From Methylophaga sp. (GTDB lineage Bacteria > Pseudomonadota > Gammaproteobacteria > Nitrosococcales > Methylophagaceae): a stretch of 64,000 nt of DNA. The notes under the pieces were generated by a model. It saw only the letters and a list, made by a program, of their open reading frames with translations. It had not been told where the DNA came from and made no database searches. The DNA is taken from the NCBI GenBank assembly GCA_026988435.1, contig JALSLH010000025.1, positions 1 to 64,000 on the forward strand, in the 5' to 3' direction. This document shows positions 16,628 through 25,457 of the stretch, in pieces. Each line of letters starts with the position of its first letter. Within the stretch, counting starts at the first letter, position 1. A program made the position numbers and the translations under genes.

Positions 16628-18445
16628 TTAACGTACTTTGACGTTGGCTAGCTCTTCGCCATCAGGACTCATAACATGAGTAGCACATGCCATGCACGGA
16701 TCGAAACTGTGTAATGTACGCAGTATTTCTACTGGCTCATCGGCACGTTCAACTGGCGTATTCATTAATGAGGCTTCGAATGCACCAATATTACCATCTA
16801 CATCACGCGGTGAGCTATTCCAAGTAGAAGGTACAACACACTGATAATTCTCAATTTTGCCATCGTTAATGACAATCCAATGACCTAGACCACCACGAGG
16901 GGCTGCTACAGTACCAACACCTTTTGCGTGTTTAGGCCAAGTAGAAGGATCCCATTTATCCATATTCGCAGTAGATGAGTCACCATTTTTGATGTTAGTA
17001 ACTAATTGATTCCAATCATCGACCATCATATCGCTACAGTATTCAGACTCTAGTGCACGAGCTAAGGTGCGGCCAATGGTGGAGTTGAGTGCTGTTTTAG
17101 CATCTAGATTAGTACCCGCCAATGAATTGAAAGCACTTAGGCTACGAGTAAGCTGCTCGGTAACGTATTCATTACCCTGAGCAAAGGCTAGCACATAACG
17201 TGATAATGGACCCACCTCAACTGCATTACCTTTCCAACGTGGTGATTTAACCCATGAATATTTTGCAGATTCATCGAACTGATCAACGTTTGAACGAGTT
17301 CCTTTGAAATTAGGACCAGATGGATCATAATTATTTTCAGTCATACCATCCCAAGGGTGTAAACCTTTTGTTTCATCTGGGTAGGTATACCAAGAATGGG
17401 AAACAAACTCTTGTACTTGTTCTGGATCACGAGGATCAACTTCATGGATCTCATTCCAGTTACCATTAAGAATAACGCCGCCCGGAAGTTGATCCGTTGA
17501 CTTATCATAAGGTGTTTTGGGATAAGCGCCATAATCCATCACGCTTAATGCACCAATACCGCCACCCCATAGTTGATTTTTGTAGAAGCTAGCAATGGCA
17601 ATTACATCTGGCACATAAACATTTTTATTGAAGTCGACCATTTCTTGAATACGCGCCATCACAAAGTTGAGGCGTTCCATATTTAATGGTGCTCCGGCTG
17701 ACATCTCACCGTCGATATTAATCGCACACGGCACGCCGCCTACCAAGTAATTTGGATGTGGGTTTTTACCACCAAATACAGTGTGTACTTTTACGAATTC
17801 TTTTTGTAAGTCTAAAGCCTCTAGGTAGTGAGCAACGGCCATAAGATCGGCTTCGGCTGGCAATTTATACGCAGGATTATCCCAGTAGCCATTTTTAAAC
17901 GGACCTAATTGACCAGATTCTATAAACTTCTTAATACGATTTTGTATATCTCTGAAATAGCCAGGGCTAGACATAGGGTGTGCCGGTGAAACCATTTTTT
18001 GTAATTCAGATGTTGCTTTAGGATCTGCCTTTAGCGCATTAACAGGGTTAACCCAGTCTAAGGCATGTAAATGATAAAAATGCACTACATGATCGTGAAC
18101 CTGCAGTGTTTTAGCCATCATTTCACGGATAAGGCTAGCATTGGGTGGGATGATGATATCTAGCGCATCCTCAACCGCACGAACAGAGGCTAGGGCATGA
18201 CAACCCGTACATACGCCACAGATACGCTCAACAAATGCCCATGCATCACGAGGGTCACGGTTTTTCAGAATCACTTCTAAGCCGCGCCACATAGTACCTG
18301 TAGATACTGCATTTCGGATCACATTATCTTCATCAAGGTTGACTTCGATGCGCATATGGCCTTCGATGCGAGTGATCGGATCAATAACGACACGCTTTCC
18401 TGAATTATCTAAGGTAAAACCGTTTGGTGTTTTAATAACGCTCAT
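16628..18445 (-). CDS. hupL: uptake [NiFe]-hydrogenase large subunit
   Basis: 605 residues, group 1 membrane-bound enzyme. The N-terminal nickel motif is [14 protein letters not shown] (C76, C79) and the C-terminal one DPCMACATH (C584, C587). After His590 a 15-residue tail remains for removal by the endopeptidase HupD. It holds the NiFe(CN)2CO site and oxidises H2 in the periplasm as partner of HupS, with which it is co-exported by the Tat pathway. It sits directly after hupS without a gap. Confidence 0.97.
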   Translation of the reverse strand: MSVIKTPNGFTLDNSGKRVVIDPITRIEGHMRIEVNLDEDNVIRNAVSTGTMWRGLEVILKNRDPRDAWAFVERICGVCTGCHALASVRAVEDALDIIIPPNASLIREMMAKTLQVHDHVVHFYHLHALDWVNPVNALKADPKATSELQKMVSPAHPMSSPGYFRDIQNRIKKFIESGQLGPFKNGYWDNPAYKLPAEADLMAVAHYLEALDLQKEFVKVHTVFGGKNPHPNYLVGGVPCAINIDGEMSAGAPLNMERLNFVMARIQEMVDFNKNVYVPDVIAIASFYKNQLWGGGIGALSVMDYGAYPKTPYDKSTDQLPGGVILNGNWNEIHEVDPRDPEQVQEFVSHSWYTYPDETKGLHPWDGMTENNYDPSGPNFKGTRSNVDQFDESAKYSWVKSPRWKGNAVEVGPLSRYVLAFAQGNEYVTEQLTRSLSAFNSLAGTNLDAKTALNSTIGRTLARALESEYCSDMMVDDWNQLVTNIKNGDSSTANMDKWDPSTWPKHAKGVGTVAAPRGGLGHWIVINDGKIENYQCVVPSTWNSSPRDVDGNIGAFEASLMNTPVERADEPVEILRTLHSFDPCMACATHVMSPDGEELANVKVR

Positions 18446-19519
18446 TTATACATTCTCCTTCTTATCTTGTGCCCGTTTAACAGCTGAAAGTGCAGCATGT
18501 GCCGCGATACCCGTTCCTACGACAGTAGCAGCGGTGGCGCCGACAGTGTCAGCATTTCCTTCAATAGCGAAATTATCGAAGTGTTGCAATCGGGCATACC
18601 ATGAGCCTTTATCCCAGAAACCATCTTCAGAACAGCCGATACACCCGTGGCCTGCTTGAATTGGGAAGGAGGTGCCTTCATTCCAACGAATGGTGGAACA
18701 CGCGTTATAGGTTGTTGGTCCTTTACAGCCCACTTTGTATAAACAGTAGCCACGACGTGCGCCTTCATCATCAAATTTCTCAACGAACTGGCCTGCATCA
18801 AAATGTGGTCGACGGTAGCATTTATCATGGATACGTTGACTATAGAACATTTTAGGTCGACCTTGGCGATCGAGTTCAGGGAATTTTTCGAAGGTTAGTA
18901 TATAAGTAATAACAGCCGTCATGACCTCGGCAATAGGAGGGCAGCCCGGTACTTTAATGATAGGTTTATTTGTTTTAATTGCTTTGTGAGTGGGGACCGC
19001 TTTTGTTGGGTTAGGTGCAGCTGCTTGCACACAGCCATAAGAAGCACAAGAACCCCAAGAAATAATAGCTTTACAATGTTTGGCTACGTGATCAAGCTGT
19101 TCTTGAAAAGGCTTACCGGCAATAATACAAGACATACCATCTTGATTTAAAGGAGCATTACCTTCAACTGCCAAAATAAAATTACCATCATATTTTTTGA
19201 TTGTTTCATCAATAATAGCTTCTGCTTGTGTGCCAGCGGCAGCCATAATGGTGTCATCATAATCTAAAGATACCATCGACAAGATAACATCTTTAGCTAA
19301 GGGATGAGCCGAGCGAATAAAGGATTCTGAACAACAGGTACATTCTAGTCCATGTAACCAAAGGATTGGTATTCGAGGCTTGGTTTCCATTGCATGAGCA
19401 ATCTTACCCGCAAATTCAGGGCCTAAACCTAATGCCGCAGCTGTTAGACTGCAATATTTTAAAAAGCTTCGACGGGATATTCCCTGACGGCGCATTACCT
19501 CATAAAATGTTTCTGTCAT
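18446..19519 (-). CDS. hupS: uptake [NiFe]-hydrogenase small subunit, oxygen-tolerant type
   Basis: 357 residues. Twin-arginine signal SRRSFLK at 15-21. Fe-S ligands include [19 protein letters not shown] and PGCPP, which supply six cysteines around the proximal cluster, the signature of the [4Fe-3S] cluster in oxygen-tolerant group 1d enzymes (standard enzymes have Gly at two of these places). The medial and distal cluster residues follow ([29 protein letters not shown]). A hydrophobic C-terminal anchor lies at about 322-345. First gene of hupSLC, preceded by a sigma-54 promoter at 19597-19612. Confidence 0.97.
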   Translation of the reverse strand: MTETFYEVMRRQGISRRSFLKYCSLTAAALGLGPEFAGKIAHAMETKPRIPILWLHGLECTCCSESFIRSAHPLAKDVILSMVSLDYDDTIMAAAGTQAEAIIDETIKKYDGNFILAVEGNAPLNQDGMSCIIAGKPFQEQLDHVAKHCKAIISWGSCASYGCVQAAAPNPTKAVPTHKAIKTNKPIIKVPGCPPIAEVMTAVITYILTFEKFPELDRQGRPKMFYSQRIHDKCYRRPHFDAGQFVEKFDDEGARRGYCLYKVGCKGPTTYNACSTIRWNEGTSFPIQAGHGCIGCSEDGFWDKGSWYARLQHFDNFAIEGNADTVGATAATVVGTGIAAHAALSAVKRAQDKKENV

Positions 19520-19596
19520 AATTAACTCTCCGGGTCTTTTTATAATTATTATTCGCTTGTTTCATTATTATTAAAGAACAAGTTACAAAAACGTGA

Positions 19597-19612
19597 AGCA
19601 ATTCACATGCCA
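19597..19612 (-). promoter_or_regulatory. sigma-54 (RpoN) promoter of hupSLC
   Basis: TGGCATGTGAATTGCT on the minus strand matches the -24/-12 consensus (TGGCAC-N5-TTGCW), with the invariant GG and GC ten bases apart. Transcription would begin near 19585, 65 bases before hupS. The NtrC-family regulator HupR encoded at 25458 is the natural activator. The remaining spacer to the divergent hupD gene (up to 19831) shows only AT-rich sequence and a badly spaced sigma-54-like match. Confidence 0.75.
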
Positions 19613-19619
19613 CAGCCAT

Positions 19620-19632
19620 TAAGTTATTGATA
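19620..19632 (-). promoter_or_regulatory. IHF binding site upstream of the hupSLC promoter
   Basis: TATCAATAACTTA on the minus strand fits the IHF consensus WATCAANNNNTTR at every defined position. It lies 8 bases upstream of the -24 element, where IHF bends DNA to bring a distant sigma-54 activator to the polymerase, as known for the hupSL promoters of Rhodobacter and Bradyrhizobium. Confidence 0.6.
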
Positions 19633-19831
19633 TAAAACAATCAACATCAAAATTATGTCTTGGCCGAGTTAATAATTGGTTAGCTTAGTAACCACCTTCA
19701 CGCTCAGAGTGATAACTTTCTTTCCGCCGACACGTTCCTGCTGGAATATTGTGCGTATTGGAAAGTAAAGTTGCACTATTTGCAATAAGTGTAATAGTAT
19801 CTTCCTATAAAAAGGCGCTGGAGATTTTTCA

Positions 19832-20533
19832 TTGATGAGTGACAAGCAGGTTTTAATATTGGGTATTGGCAATGTTCTTTGGGCTGATGAGGGCTTTGGT
19901 GTACGTTGCATTGAAGAACTAAATCGCCAATACTCATTTCCAGACAATGTTTTACTTATGGATGGGGGAACGCAAGGTATTTATTTAACCCCTCATGTAC
20001 AAGAGTGCGATATTTTGGTCATTTTTGATGCCATAGACTATGGGCTTGCACCGGGTGAAATGAAATTAATTAAAGATAGAGATGTGCCTAGTTTCATGGG
20101 GGCGAAAAAGCTGAGTTTGCATCAAATGGGCTTTCAAGAAGTTATGTTCACTGCGGATTTACTTGGGGACTATCCTGATAAAGTACTGTTGGTAGGCGTG
20201 CAACCTTTTGAGATTGAAGATTTTGGTGGCAGTTTAAGAGAGGGAGCTAAAGAGCAGATTGAGCCCTCATTAAGTGAAGCGATTGATTATTTGTCAGACC
20301 TAGGAATTGTTGCTACCAAGCGTGAAACCCCGTTATCTGACACAGATGTATTATCCCCACCAGAACTTGCGTTAGAGCAATATGAAACAGGTCGACCTTC
20401 AGCTGCAGATGCTTGTCGCGTTGGCGATGATCGTGTTTTAGCTTCTGATACTATAAAGTTTGATCCTAAACCTTCTCCTATTAATAACCCGATGAGCGTT
20501 GATGTGGATTATCGCGGCCAATACGATAAATGA
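19832..20533 (+). CDS. hupD: hydrogenase maturation endopeptidase HupD/HyaD
   Basis: 233 residues. It cleaves the C-terminal tail of HupL after nickel insertion. Family motifs are GIGNVLWADEGFGV (metal-binding acidic residue Glu/Asp), FDAIDYG and SLHQMGFQE (His). The last 50-60 residues after VATKRE are extra compared with short family members and contain LSPPELALEQYETG. First gene of the hupDFGHIJK accessory cluster, divergent from hupS. Confidence 0.92.
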   Translation: MMSDKQVLILGIGNVLWADEGFGVRCIEELNRQYSFPDNVLLMDGGTQGIYLTPHVQECDILVIFDAIDYGLAPGEMKLIKDRDVPSFMGAKKLSLHQMGFQEVMFTADLLGDYPDKVLLVGVQPFEIEDFGGSLREGAKEQIEPSLSEAIDYLSDLGIVATKRETPLSDTDVLSPPELALEQYETGRPSAADACRVGDDRVLASDTIKFDPKPSPINNPMSVDVDYRGQYDK

Positions 20534-20543
20534 GGACGCTATA

Positions 20544-20876
20544 ATGTGTATCGGTGTACCAATGCAGGTTATTGAAATGCGCGGAACCTTTGCTTTATGC
20601 GAAGCCGAGGGTAAGCAGGAGCTTGTGGATATGATTTTAGTCGGGGATCAAGTTCAAAATACGTGGATCCTCAATTTTTTAGGGGCGGCACGTGAGGTAT
20701 TGACGGCTGAGAATGCTGAAAATATTACACAAGCATTGTCGGCTCTGAATGATGTAACGCAAGGCACAGGAAGTCAAATTGATCATCTTTTCGCTGATTT
20801 AATCGATCGTGAACCAGAGTTACCGCCTCATTTACAAGCACAAGTTTTGGCTCAAAAACAAACAAAGGAATCATAA
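20544..20876 (+). CDS. hupF: HupF, HypC-like hydrogenase chaperone
   Basis: 110 residues from the ATG at 20544; the open frame extends upstream, but the conserved start MCIGVPMQV with the essential Cys2 fixes the beginning. HupF is a HypC relative that protects the large subunit during maturation in oxygen. C-terminal part (about 75-110) is the HupF-type extension missing in HypC. Eleven bases after hupD and 3 before hupG. Confidence 0.9.
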   Translation: MCIGVPMQVIEMRGTFALCEAEGKQELVDMILVGDQVQNTWILNFLGAAREVLTAENAENITQALSALNDVTQGTGSQIDHLFADLIDREPELPPHLQAQVLAQKQTKES

Positions 20877-20879
20877 ATT

Positions 20880-21293
20880 ATGACAACTGCTACGCCACTC
20901 ATTGATCGTTTGATTAATGAAATGAATTATCCATTGCTTGATTTAAGCAATATTGATGATTTTTTATCAAAAAACGAACATTCAGTGCTTTTTTTTACTG
21001 AAGATATAAAACGTTTTGCTGAATCAAACGATGTTGCAGTCGTCTTACCTGAATTAGTCGGTCTTTTCCCTGAGCTTGTTCCCGCTGTTATTGCGCGTGA
21101 AGATGAAAAGAAATTGCAATCACGTTATGGCTTTTTATCATGGCCAGCCTTGGTGTTTATGCGTGGTGATAAATATTTAGACACGATTACGGGTATTCAA
21201 GATTGGAATGACTATATCGAGCAAATCAAAACAATATTGGCATCAAAAACAAGCCGACCCAAGGCGATAGGCATTCCTGTCGTTAATGCTTAA
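20880..21293 (+). CDS. hupG: HupG/HyaE thioredoxin-like hydrogenase assembly protein
   Basis: 137 residues with a thioredoxin-like fold (VLFFTEDIKRFAES, SWPALVFMRGDKYL) that lacks the redox CxxC pair, as usual in HyaE/HupG. It is thought to bind the Tat signal of the small subunit and keep it from early export. The position between hupF and hupH is standard. Confidence 0.88.
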   Translation: MTTATPLIDRLINEMNYPLLDLSNIDDFLSKNEHSVLFFTEDIKRFAESNDVAVVLPELVGLFPELVPAVIAREDEKKLQSRYGFLSWPALVFMRGDKYLDTITGIQDWNDYIEQIKTILASKTSRPKAIGIPVVNA

Positions 21294-21318
21294 TTTAAAA
21301 CTATCGGAGATATAAGGT

Positions 21319-22206
21319 ATGGAAATAAAACAATTCAGTGGCAAACCTATTGATATTCCCGTCGTTGGGGAAGGCTCTCAACCTAAAGAAGGGGGAGATG
21401 AAAACTTTAATTTTGATAAGCCGCCGGGCGAAATGTATACCTATGATATGCCGCTTATCCCAGAGCCTGAAGAAGTAGAGAATCTAGATGTAGCTAAAAA
21501 AATGCTAGCGGAATTGTTTTATGCAGTTAAAGGTTATACCGCGGGTGAACCAGCAGTTCCTTTTAATATCAGTGATATGGACCCTGCGAATGTAGATTTA
21601 GTTAATCAGGTTTTGAATGAAGGTGAAGTAAGCGTCATTTATGAAGGTGATATGTCGATACAGATCCAAGAATCCGTATTAACAGGGATCTGGCGTGTAC
21701 GTCATGTAAATGAAGAAGGTATTGCCACAAGAGATGTCGTTGAGGTGGCGGATATTCCTGCCATCGTTCGTGAAAATACATTTATTGGCTCAACGCCTTT
21801 AATTGCCGATTTACAAAACTTACCTGAGGGCGTGTTGAATTCACCGCCACTCATTATTGAGCTTGCTGAAAAGATAGAAGAATGGAAACTGGGGGACACA
21901 CCACATGTGATTAACCTTACGCTTCTGCCTTTATCAGAAGAAGATCTCAGTTTTCTGGGGCATTGCCTTGGTGTCGGTCCCATTACTATTCTTTCACGAG
22001 GTTATGGCAATTGCCGAATCGGTAGTACAGCGAAAAAAAATGTGTGGTGGATTAAGTTTTATAATTCCGATGATAAACTCATTCTAAATACGATTGAGGT
22101 TGTTGATATACCCGGTGTCGCATTAGCGGCGCCTGAGGACTTGACCGATACTGCCGATCGACTAAAAGAAATTTTAGATGTGTATTCAATAGTAGTTATG
22201 CAATGA
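21319..22206 (+). CDS. hupH: HupH/HyaF hydrogenase expression/formation protein
   Basis: 295 residues of the HupH/HyaF family, with a Gly/Pro-rich start (PIPEPEEVENLDVA region) and a repeat of two similar halves; the second contains GHCLGVGPITILSRGYGNCRIGST typical of the family (given in pieces: GHCLGVG, RGYGNCR). It is needed for maturation of the small subunit Fe-S clusters, though the exact role is unknown. The stop overlaps the start of the rubredoxin gene by 4 bases. Confidence 0.9.
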   Translation: MEIKQFSGKPIDIPVVGEGSQPKEGGDENFNFDKPPGEMYTYDMPLIPEPEEVENLDVAKKMLAELFYAVKGYTAGEPAVPFNISDMDPANVDLVNQVLNEGEVSVIYEGDMSIQIQESVLTGIWRVRHVNEEGIATRDVVEVADIPAIVRENTFIGSTPLIADLQNLPEGVLNSPPLIIELAEKIEEWKLGDTPHVINLTLLPLSEEDLSFLGHCLGVGPITILSRGYGNCRIGSTAKKNVWWIKFYNSDDKLILNTIEVVDIPGVALAAPEDLTDTADRLKEILDVYSIVVMQ

Positions 22207-22436
22207 GCAGTGAAGGTAGCCATAGCCCTTTTGAGATGTCCTATGGGGGCGATAATTCTCGTATTAAGGATACGGATAGATTGGAGTGTAAAATTTGCTG
22301 GCGAGTTTACGATCCTGCTTTAGGGGATGATTATTGGCAAATTCCACCGAATACCCCTTTTTCTATGCTTCCTGACCATTGGCGATGCCCTGAATGTGAT
22401 GGCGTTAAAGAACAGTTTATGGTGCTTTCTGATTAG
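22203..22436 (+). CDS. hupI: HupI rubredoxin
   Basis: 77 residues. A one-iron rubredoxin with CKICWRVYD (first CxxC) and CPECDGVKEQF (second CxxC) and the aromatic core residues YDP, FSMLPDHW. Rubredoxins of hup clusters support hydrogenase assembly under oxygen. A 20-residue N-terminal extension precedes the domain, as in rhizobial HupI. Confidence 0.93.
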   Translation: MSSEGSHSPFEMSYGGDNSRIKDTDRLECKICWRVYDPALGDDYWQIPPNTPFSMLPDHWRCPECDGVKEQFMVLSD

Positions 22437-22439
22437 CTT

Positions 22440-23048
22440 ATGTCAAACCAAACCAATCTTGCACTGCTAGAACCGACTTTCCAAATGATTTTGGAAGATA
22501 GGATGGAAGGTGTGCCGGTTATTAATGATCGTTTGACTGTTAAAGCCATCGGTTTTCATAAGTGGCAGAGTTATCAATTAGGCATTTTAATTACCCCTTG
22601 GTTTATGAATTTAATTTTATTGCCAGAGATTGAAGCTGATGCAGAACAAGCTCAACTAGGCAGCAAAAAAACACATGTATTTCCTTCGGGATCATATGAG
22701 TTTATTATTGGGTTTGAAGAAGAATTGGGTTTTTATTTGAGCTGTTCATTGTTTTCACCGATGTTTGAATTTGAAGAACAGGCAGCGGCAGAGTTAACGG
22801 CACATGAAGCATTATCTGCAATTATGAATGAAGACAATGTTGATATTGAATCGCAACGTCGTGATAATGAAATAACACAAATTTGGGCTGGTGAAAAACC
22901 AGCACCTGATAAAACCGATAGTTTATTTACAAGACAAGATAACACAGCAGAAGGCGAGCAAAAAACACTTTCAGAACGCATTAAAGAGCCGACATCCAGA
23001 AGAGATTTTTTAAGGGGTAAAGTATTTACGGAAGGTGCGGACAAATGA
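22440..23048 (+). CDS. hupJ: HupJ/HybE-family hydrogenase assembly chaperone
   Basis: 202 residues. HybE-like domain at 5-130 (VKAIGFHKWQSYQLGILITP, residues about 29-48, and SYEFIIGFEEELGFYLSCSLFSPM, residues about 82-105, in pieces). A flexible acidic stretch follows, and a basic tail TSRRDFLRG that resembles those of other HupJ proteins. It is thought to act with Tat proofreading of the small subunit. Overlaps hupK by 4 bases. Confidence 0.87.
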   Translation: MSNQTNLALLEPTFQMILEDRMEGVPVINDRLTVKAIGFHKWQSYQLGILITPWFMNLILLPEIEADAEQAQLGSKKTHVFPSGSYEFIIGFEEELGFYLSCSLFSPMFEFEEQAAAELTAHEALSAIMNEDNVDIESQRRDNEITQIWAGEKPAPDKTDSLFTRQDNTAEGEQKTLSERIKEPTSRRDFLRGKVFTEGADK

Positions 23049-24205
23049 GTGTTCAAGGAGAATTAACGATTTCACTTGCGTCGCGTGAAGGACTACTTCA
23101 CAGTGATATTGTTTCATCTCGGCCAATGACTGTGGCACAGTTATTTTCGGGCAAAACGGTTGAACAAACACTACAGACTGTCCCCCTATTATTTAATATT
23201 TGTGCAAAAGCTCAAGCGGTCACGGCTGTCCGTGCAATTGAAAGTGCGATGGGCTTAGCAAAAGATGAAAATGTAGAATCGCACCGCGAAGCGCTCGTCT
23301 GTATTGAAAGCTTACGAGAACATAGCTTACAAGTATTAATGCAGTGGCCAAGTTATATTGGTGAAAATATCGATAATGGCACCTTAGCAAAATGTGTACA
23401 GTCTTTGAATCTGCTTATGCTGACAATAAGTGAGCAGAAAATACTTAATTTTGGCGTGAATTCAATGTCAGCACTCAGCGCCAAGATAAAATCACTGTGG
23501 GCAGATTGCATGGCAAACTTGAGCCAGATAATTTTTGGTTTGCCAGTAGAACAATGGCTACAAGATAGTCTTTCATCAATAGAAAATTGGGCGCAACAGG
23601 CACAAACCCCCGCCGCTTGTTTTATAAAGTGGTTGAGCCAACAGTCATGGAAGTATGCCGGTGATTCGAATATCCAAGTGTTACCCAATATAAATGATGC
23701 AGAGTTGGTCGCAAGGTTGCTAGCGGAACGAGAAAATTTTACTGCTAAACCAGATTGGTATACACGATCCTATGAACTGAGCTGGTTTAACTATCAGCAG
23801 GCTCATAATGTAATCAAAGACATGCAAAAAATGAACGGTCAAGGGATCTATACACGAATGATTGCACGGTTGTGTGAAATCGCTAGATTGATGCATAAAT
23901 TACAATCATTTTTTGAGGATGGCACGAGAATAGAAACGCCCATAAGTACTGTAGCAGGTTTGGCACATGTTGATGCCGCGCGGGGACGTTTAAGCCATTA
24001 TGTGCAATTAGAAGGTGACACTGTAAAACGGCTTTTTATTTTGGCTCCGACAGAGTGGAATTTTCACCCTCACGGCGTTGCAGCAAAGAGTTTATGTCAT
24101 TTAAATTCCTTATCAGATTTACGTTTACAAGCTGATTTATTGATCAACGCTATTGATCCTTGTGTGGGGTATCAATTACAGATCAGTGGCGAGGTCATAC
24201 ACTAA
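23045..24205 (+). CDS. hupK: HupK, degenerate large-subunit-like assembly scaffold
   Basis: 386 residues. The fold resembles a hydrogenase large subunit (VDAARGRLSHYVQLEG, APTEWNFHPHG match the region before the C-terminal nickel motif), but the nickel cysteines are gone: the end reads DPCVGYQLQ instead of DPCxxCxxH. Known HupK proteins help deliver the Fe(CN)2CO unit in oxygen. The stop overlaps the hypA start (TAATG). Confidence 0.88.
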   Translation: MSVQGELTISLASREGLLHSDIVSSRPMTVAQLFSGKTVEQTLQTVPLLFNICAKAQAVTAVRAIESAMGLAKDENVESHREALVCIESLREHSLQVLMQWPSYIGENIDNGTLAKCVQSLNLLMLTISEQKILNFGVNSMSALSAKIKSLWADCMANLSQIIFGLPVEQWLQDSLSSIENWAQQAQTPAACFIKWLSQQSWKYAGDSNIQVLPNINDAELVARLLAERENFTAKPDWYTRSYELSWFNYQQAHNVIKDMQKMNGQGIYTRMIARLCEIARLMHKLQSFFEDGTRIETPISTVAGLAHVDAARGRLSHYVQLEGDTVKRLFILAPTEWNFHPHGVAAKSLCHLNSLSDLRLQADLLINAIDPCVGYQLQISGEVIH

Positions 24206-24546
24206 TGCATGAAATGTCACTGTGTGAAGGAATATTACAAGTAATCGAGGCAGAAGCTCAGAAACAACAGTTCACAGAAGTGAAGCAGGTTGTATTAGAT
24301 ATTGGTGTATTATCAGGTGTAGAAATTCCGGCATTAGAGTTTGCTTTTGATGTGGTCATGCACGGTAGTGTTGCTGAAAAAGCGAGTTTGAAAATTAATG
24401 TTATTAAAGCACAAGCATGGTGTATGCCTTGCGCAAAAACAGTGATGATAACTCAGCGCTATGATGCATGCCCAAACTGTGAAAGCTACCAATTACAAGT
24501 TAATAGTGGTGATGAAATGAAGATTAAAGAACTGGAGGTAAATTAA
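24205..24546 (+). CDS. hypA: HypA, nickel metallochaperone
   Basis: 113 residues from the ATG at 24205. The N-terminal MHEMSLCEG holds the nickel ligand His2. A zinc site is formed by CMPC and CPNC (residues about 73-92). It delivers nickel to the large subunits with HypB. The open frame extends upstream into hupK, but the invariant MHE start decides. Confidence 0.95.
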   Translation: MHEMSLCEGILQVIEAEAQKQQFTEVKQVVLDIGVLSGVEIPALEFAFDVVMHGSVAEKASLKINVIKAQAWCMPCAKTVMITQRYDACPNCESYQLQVNSGDEMKIKELEVN

Positions 24547-24547
24547 T

Positions 24548-25456
24548 ATGTGTACTACATGTGGATGCGGGAGCGGTGAGGTGAAAATTGAAGGGCACGA
24601 TCATCATCATGGGCATAGTCACGAACATTCTCACGATGACCATGACCATAGCCATGATCACCATCATCATGAACATGGTGACAGTCAGGATATTCACTAT
24701 GGAACAGGACCTGCGCATGCACATGCGCCAGGTTTAAGTCAATCGCGTATGGTTGAAATTGAACAGAACATTCTTGGTAAAAATGATGAGTATGCGCAGC
24801 AAAATAGGCGTTATTTTTCCGAGAAAGGGATTTTGGCACTTAATTTAGTATCAAGTCCAGGATCAGGAAAAACAACACTGTTAACACGAACGATTAATGA
24901 TTTAAAAGAAGCCATGTCACTCGCCGTGATTGAAGGTGACCAGCAAACAACGCATGATGCAGAACGCATTCGTGAAACAGGTGTGTCTGCTGTGCAAATT
25001 AACACGGGAAAGGGCTGCCATTTAGATGCGCATATGGTCGGACATGCAATGGAAAACCTTGAACCGAAAACAGGCAGTGTTCTATTCGTTGAAAATGTAG
25101 GAAATTTAGTTTGTCCAGCAGCATTTGATTTAGGTGAGGCTCATAAAGTTGCCATTTTATCGGTAACTGAAGGTGAGGATAAACCACTCAAGTATCCGGA
25201 CATGTTTTTTGCAGCAGATATTATGTTGCTCAATAAAGTAGATTTATTACCTTATTTAGAATTTGATGTTGAAAAATGTATTGAATATGCGCGTCGAGTA
25301 AACCCTGATATTCAAGTTTTGCAAATATCAGCGACAAGTGGGCAGGGATTAGATGATTGGTATCAATGGATCCGTACAACACGAGAAATGCGTTTAATTG
25401 GTCGCTCAGATATATTAAATAAGGATGAATCATCACAAAAATTGGTCTCAGTTTAA
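24548..25456 (+). CDS. hypB: HypB, nickel-inserting GTPase with His-rich nickel store
   Basis: 302 residues. N-terminal CTTCGCG gives the high-affinity nickel site. A histidine-rich segment (about 16-60) can store nickel. G domain: P-loop [40 protein letters not shown]. It works with HypA. The His-rich stretch creates misleading open frames on the minus strand. Two bases after hypA. Confidence 0.97.
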   Translation: MCTTCGCGSGEVKIEGHDHHHGHSHEHSHDDHDHSHDHHHHEHGDSQDIHYGTGPAHAHAPGLSQSRMVEIEQNILGKNDEYAQQNRRYFSEKGILALNLVSSPGSGKTTLLTRTINDLKEAMSLAVIEGDQQTTHDAERIRETGVSAVQINTGKGCHLDAHMVGHAMENLEPKTGSVLFVENVGNLVCPAAFDLGEAHKVAILSVTEGEDKPLKYPDMFFAADIMLLNKVDLLPYLEFDVEKCIEYARRVNPDIQVLQISATSGQGLDDWYQWIRTTREMRLIGRSDILNKDESSQKLVSV

Positions 25457-25457
25457 A

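Noticed and set aside
19758-19776. Possible sigma-54 promoter for hupD on the plus strand (TTGGAAAGTAAAGTTGCA)
   Set aside because: GG and GC are 11 bases apart instead of 10, which sigma-54 rarely accepts. No better match was found, so the hupD promoter is left unassigned.
23045-24205. HupK as an additional catalytic hydrogenase large subunit
   Set aside because: The nickel-binding cysteines are absent (DPCVGYQLQ end); it is an assembly scaffold.
24524-24839. Minus-strand open frames opposite hypB with many His or Met residues
   Set aside because: They mirror the His codons of HypB (CAT/ATG symmetry) and have no ribosome sites; shadows.
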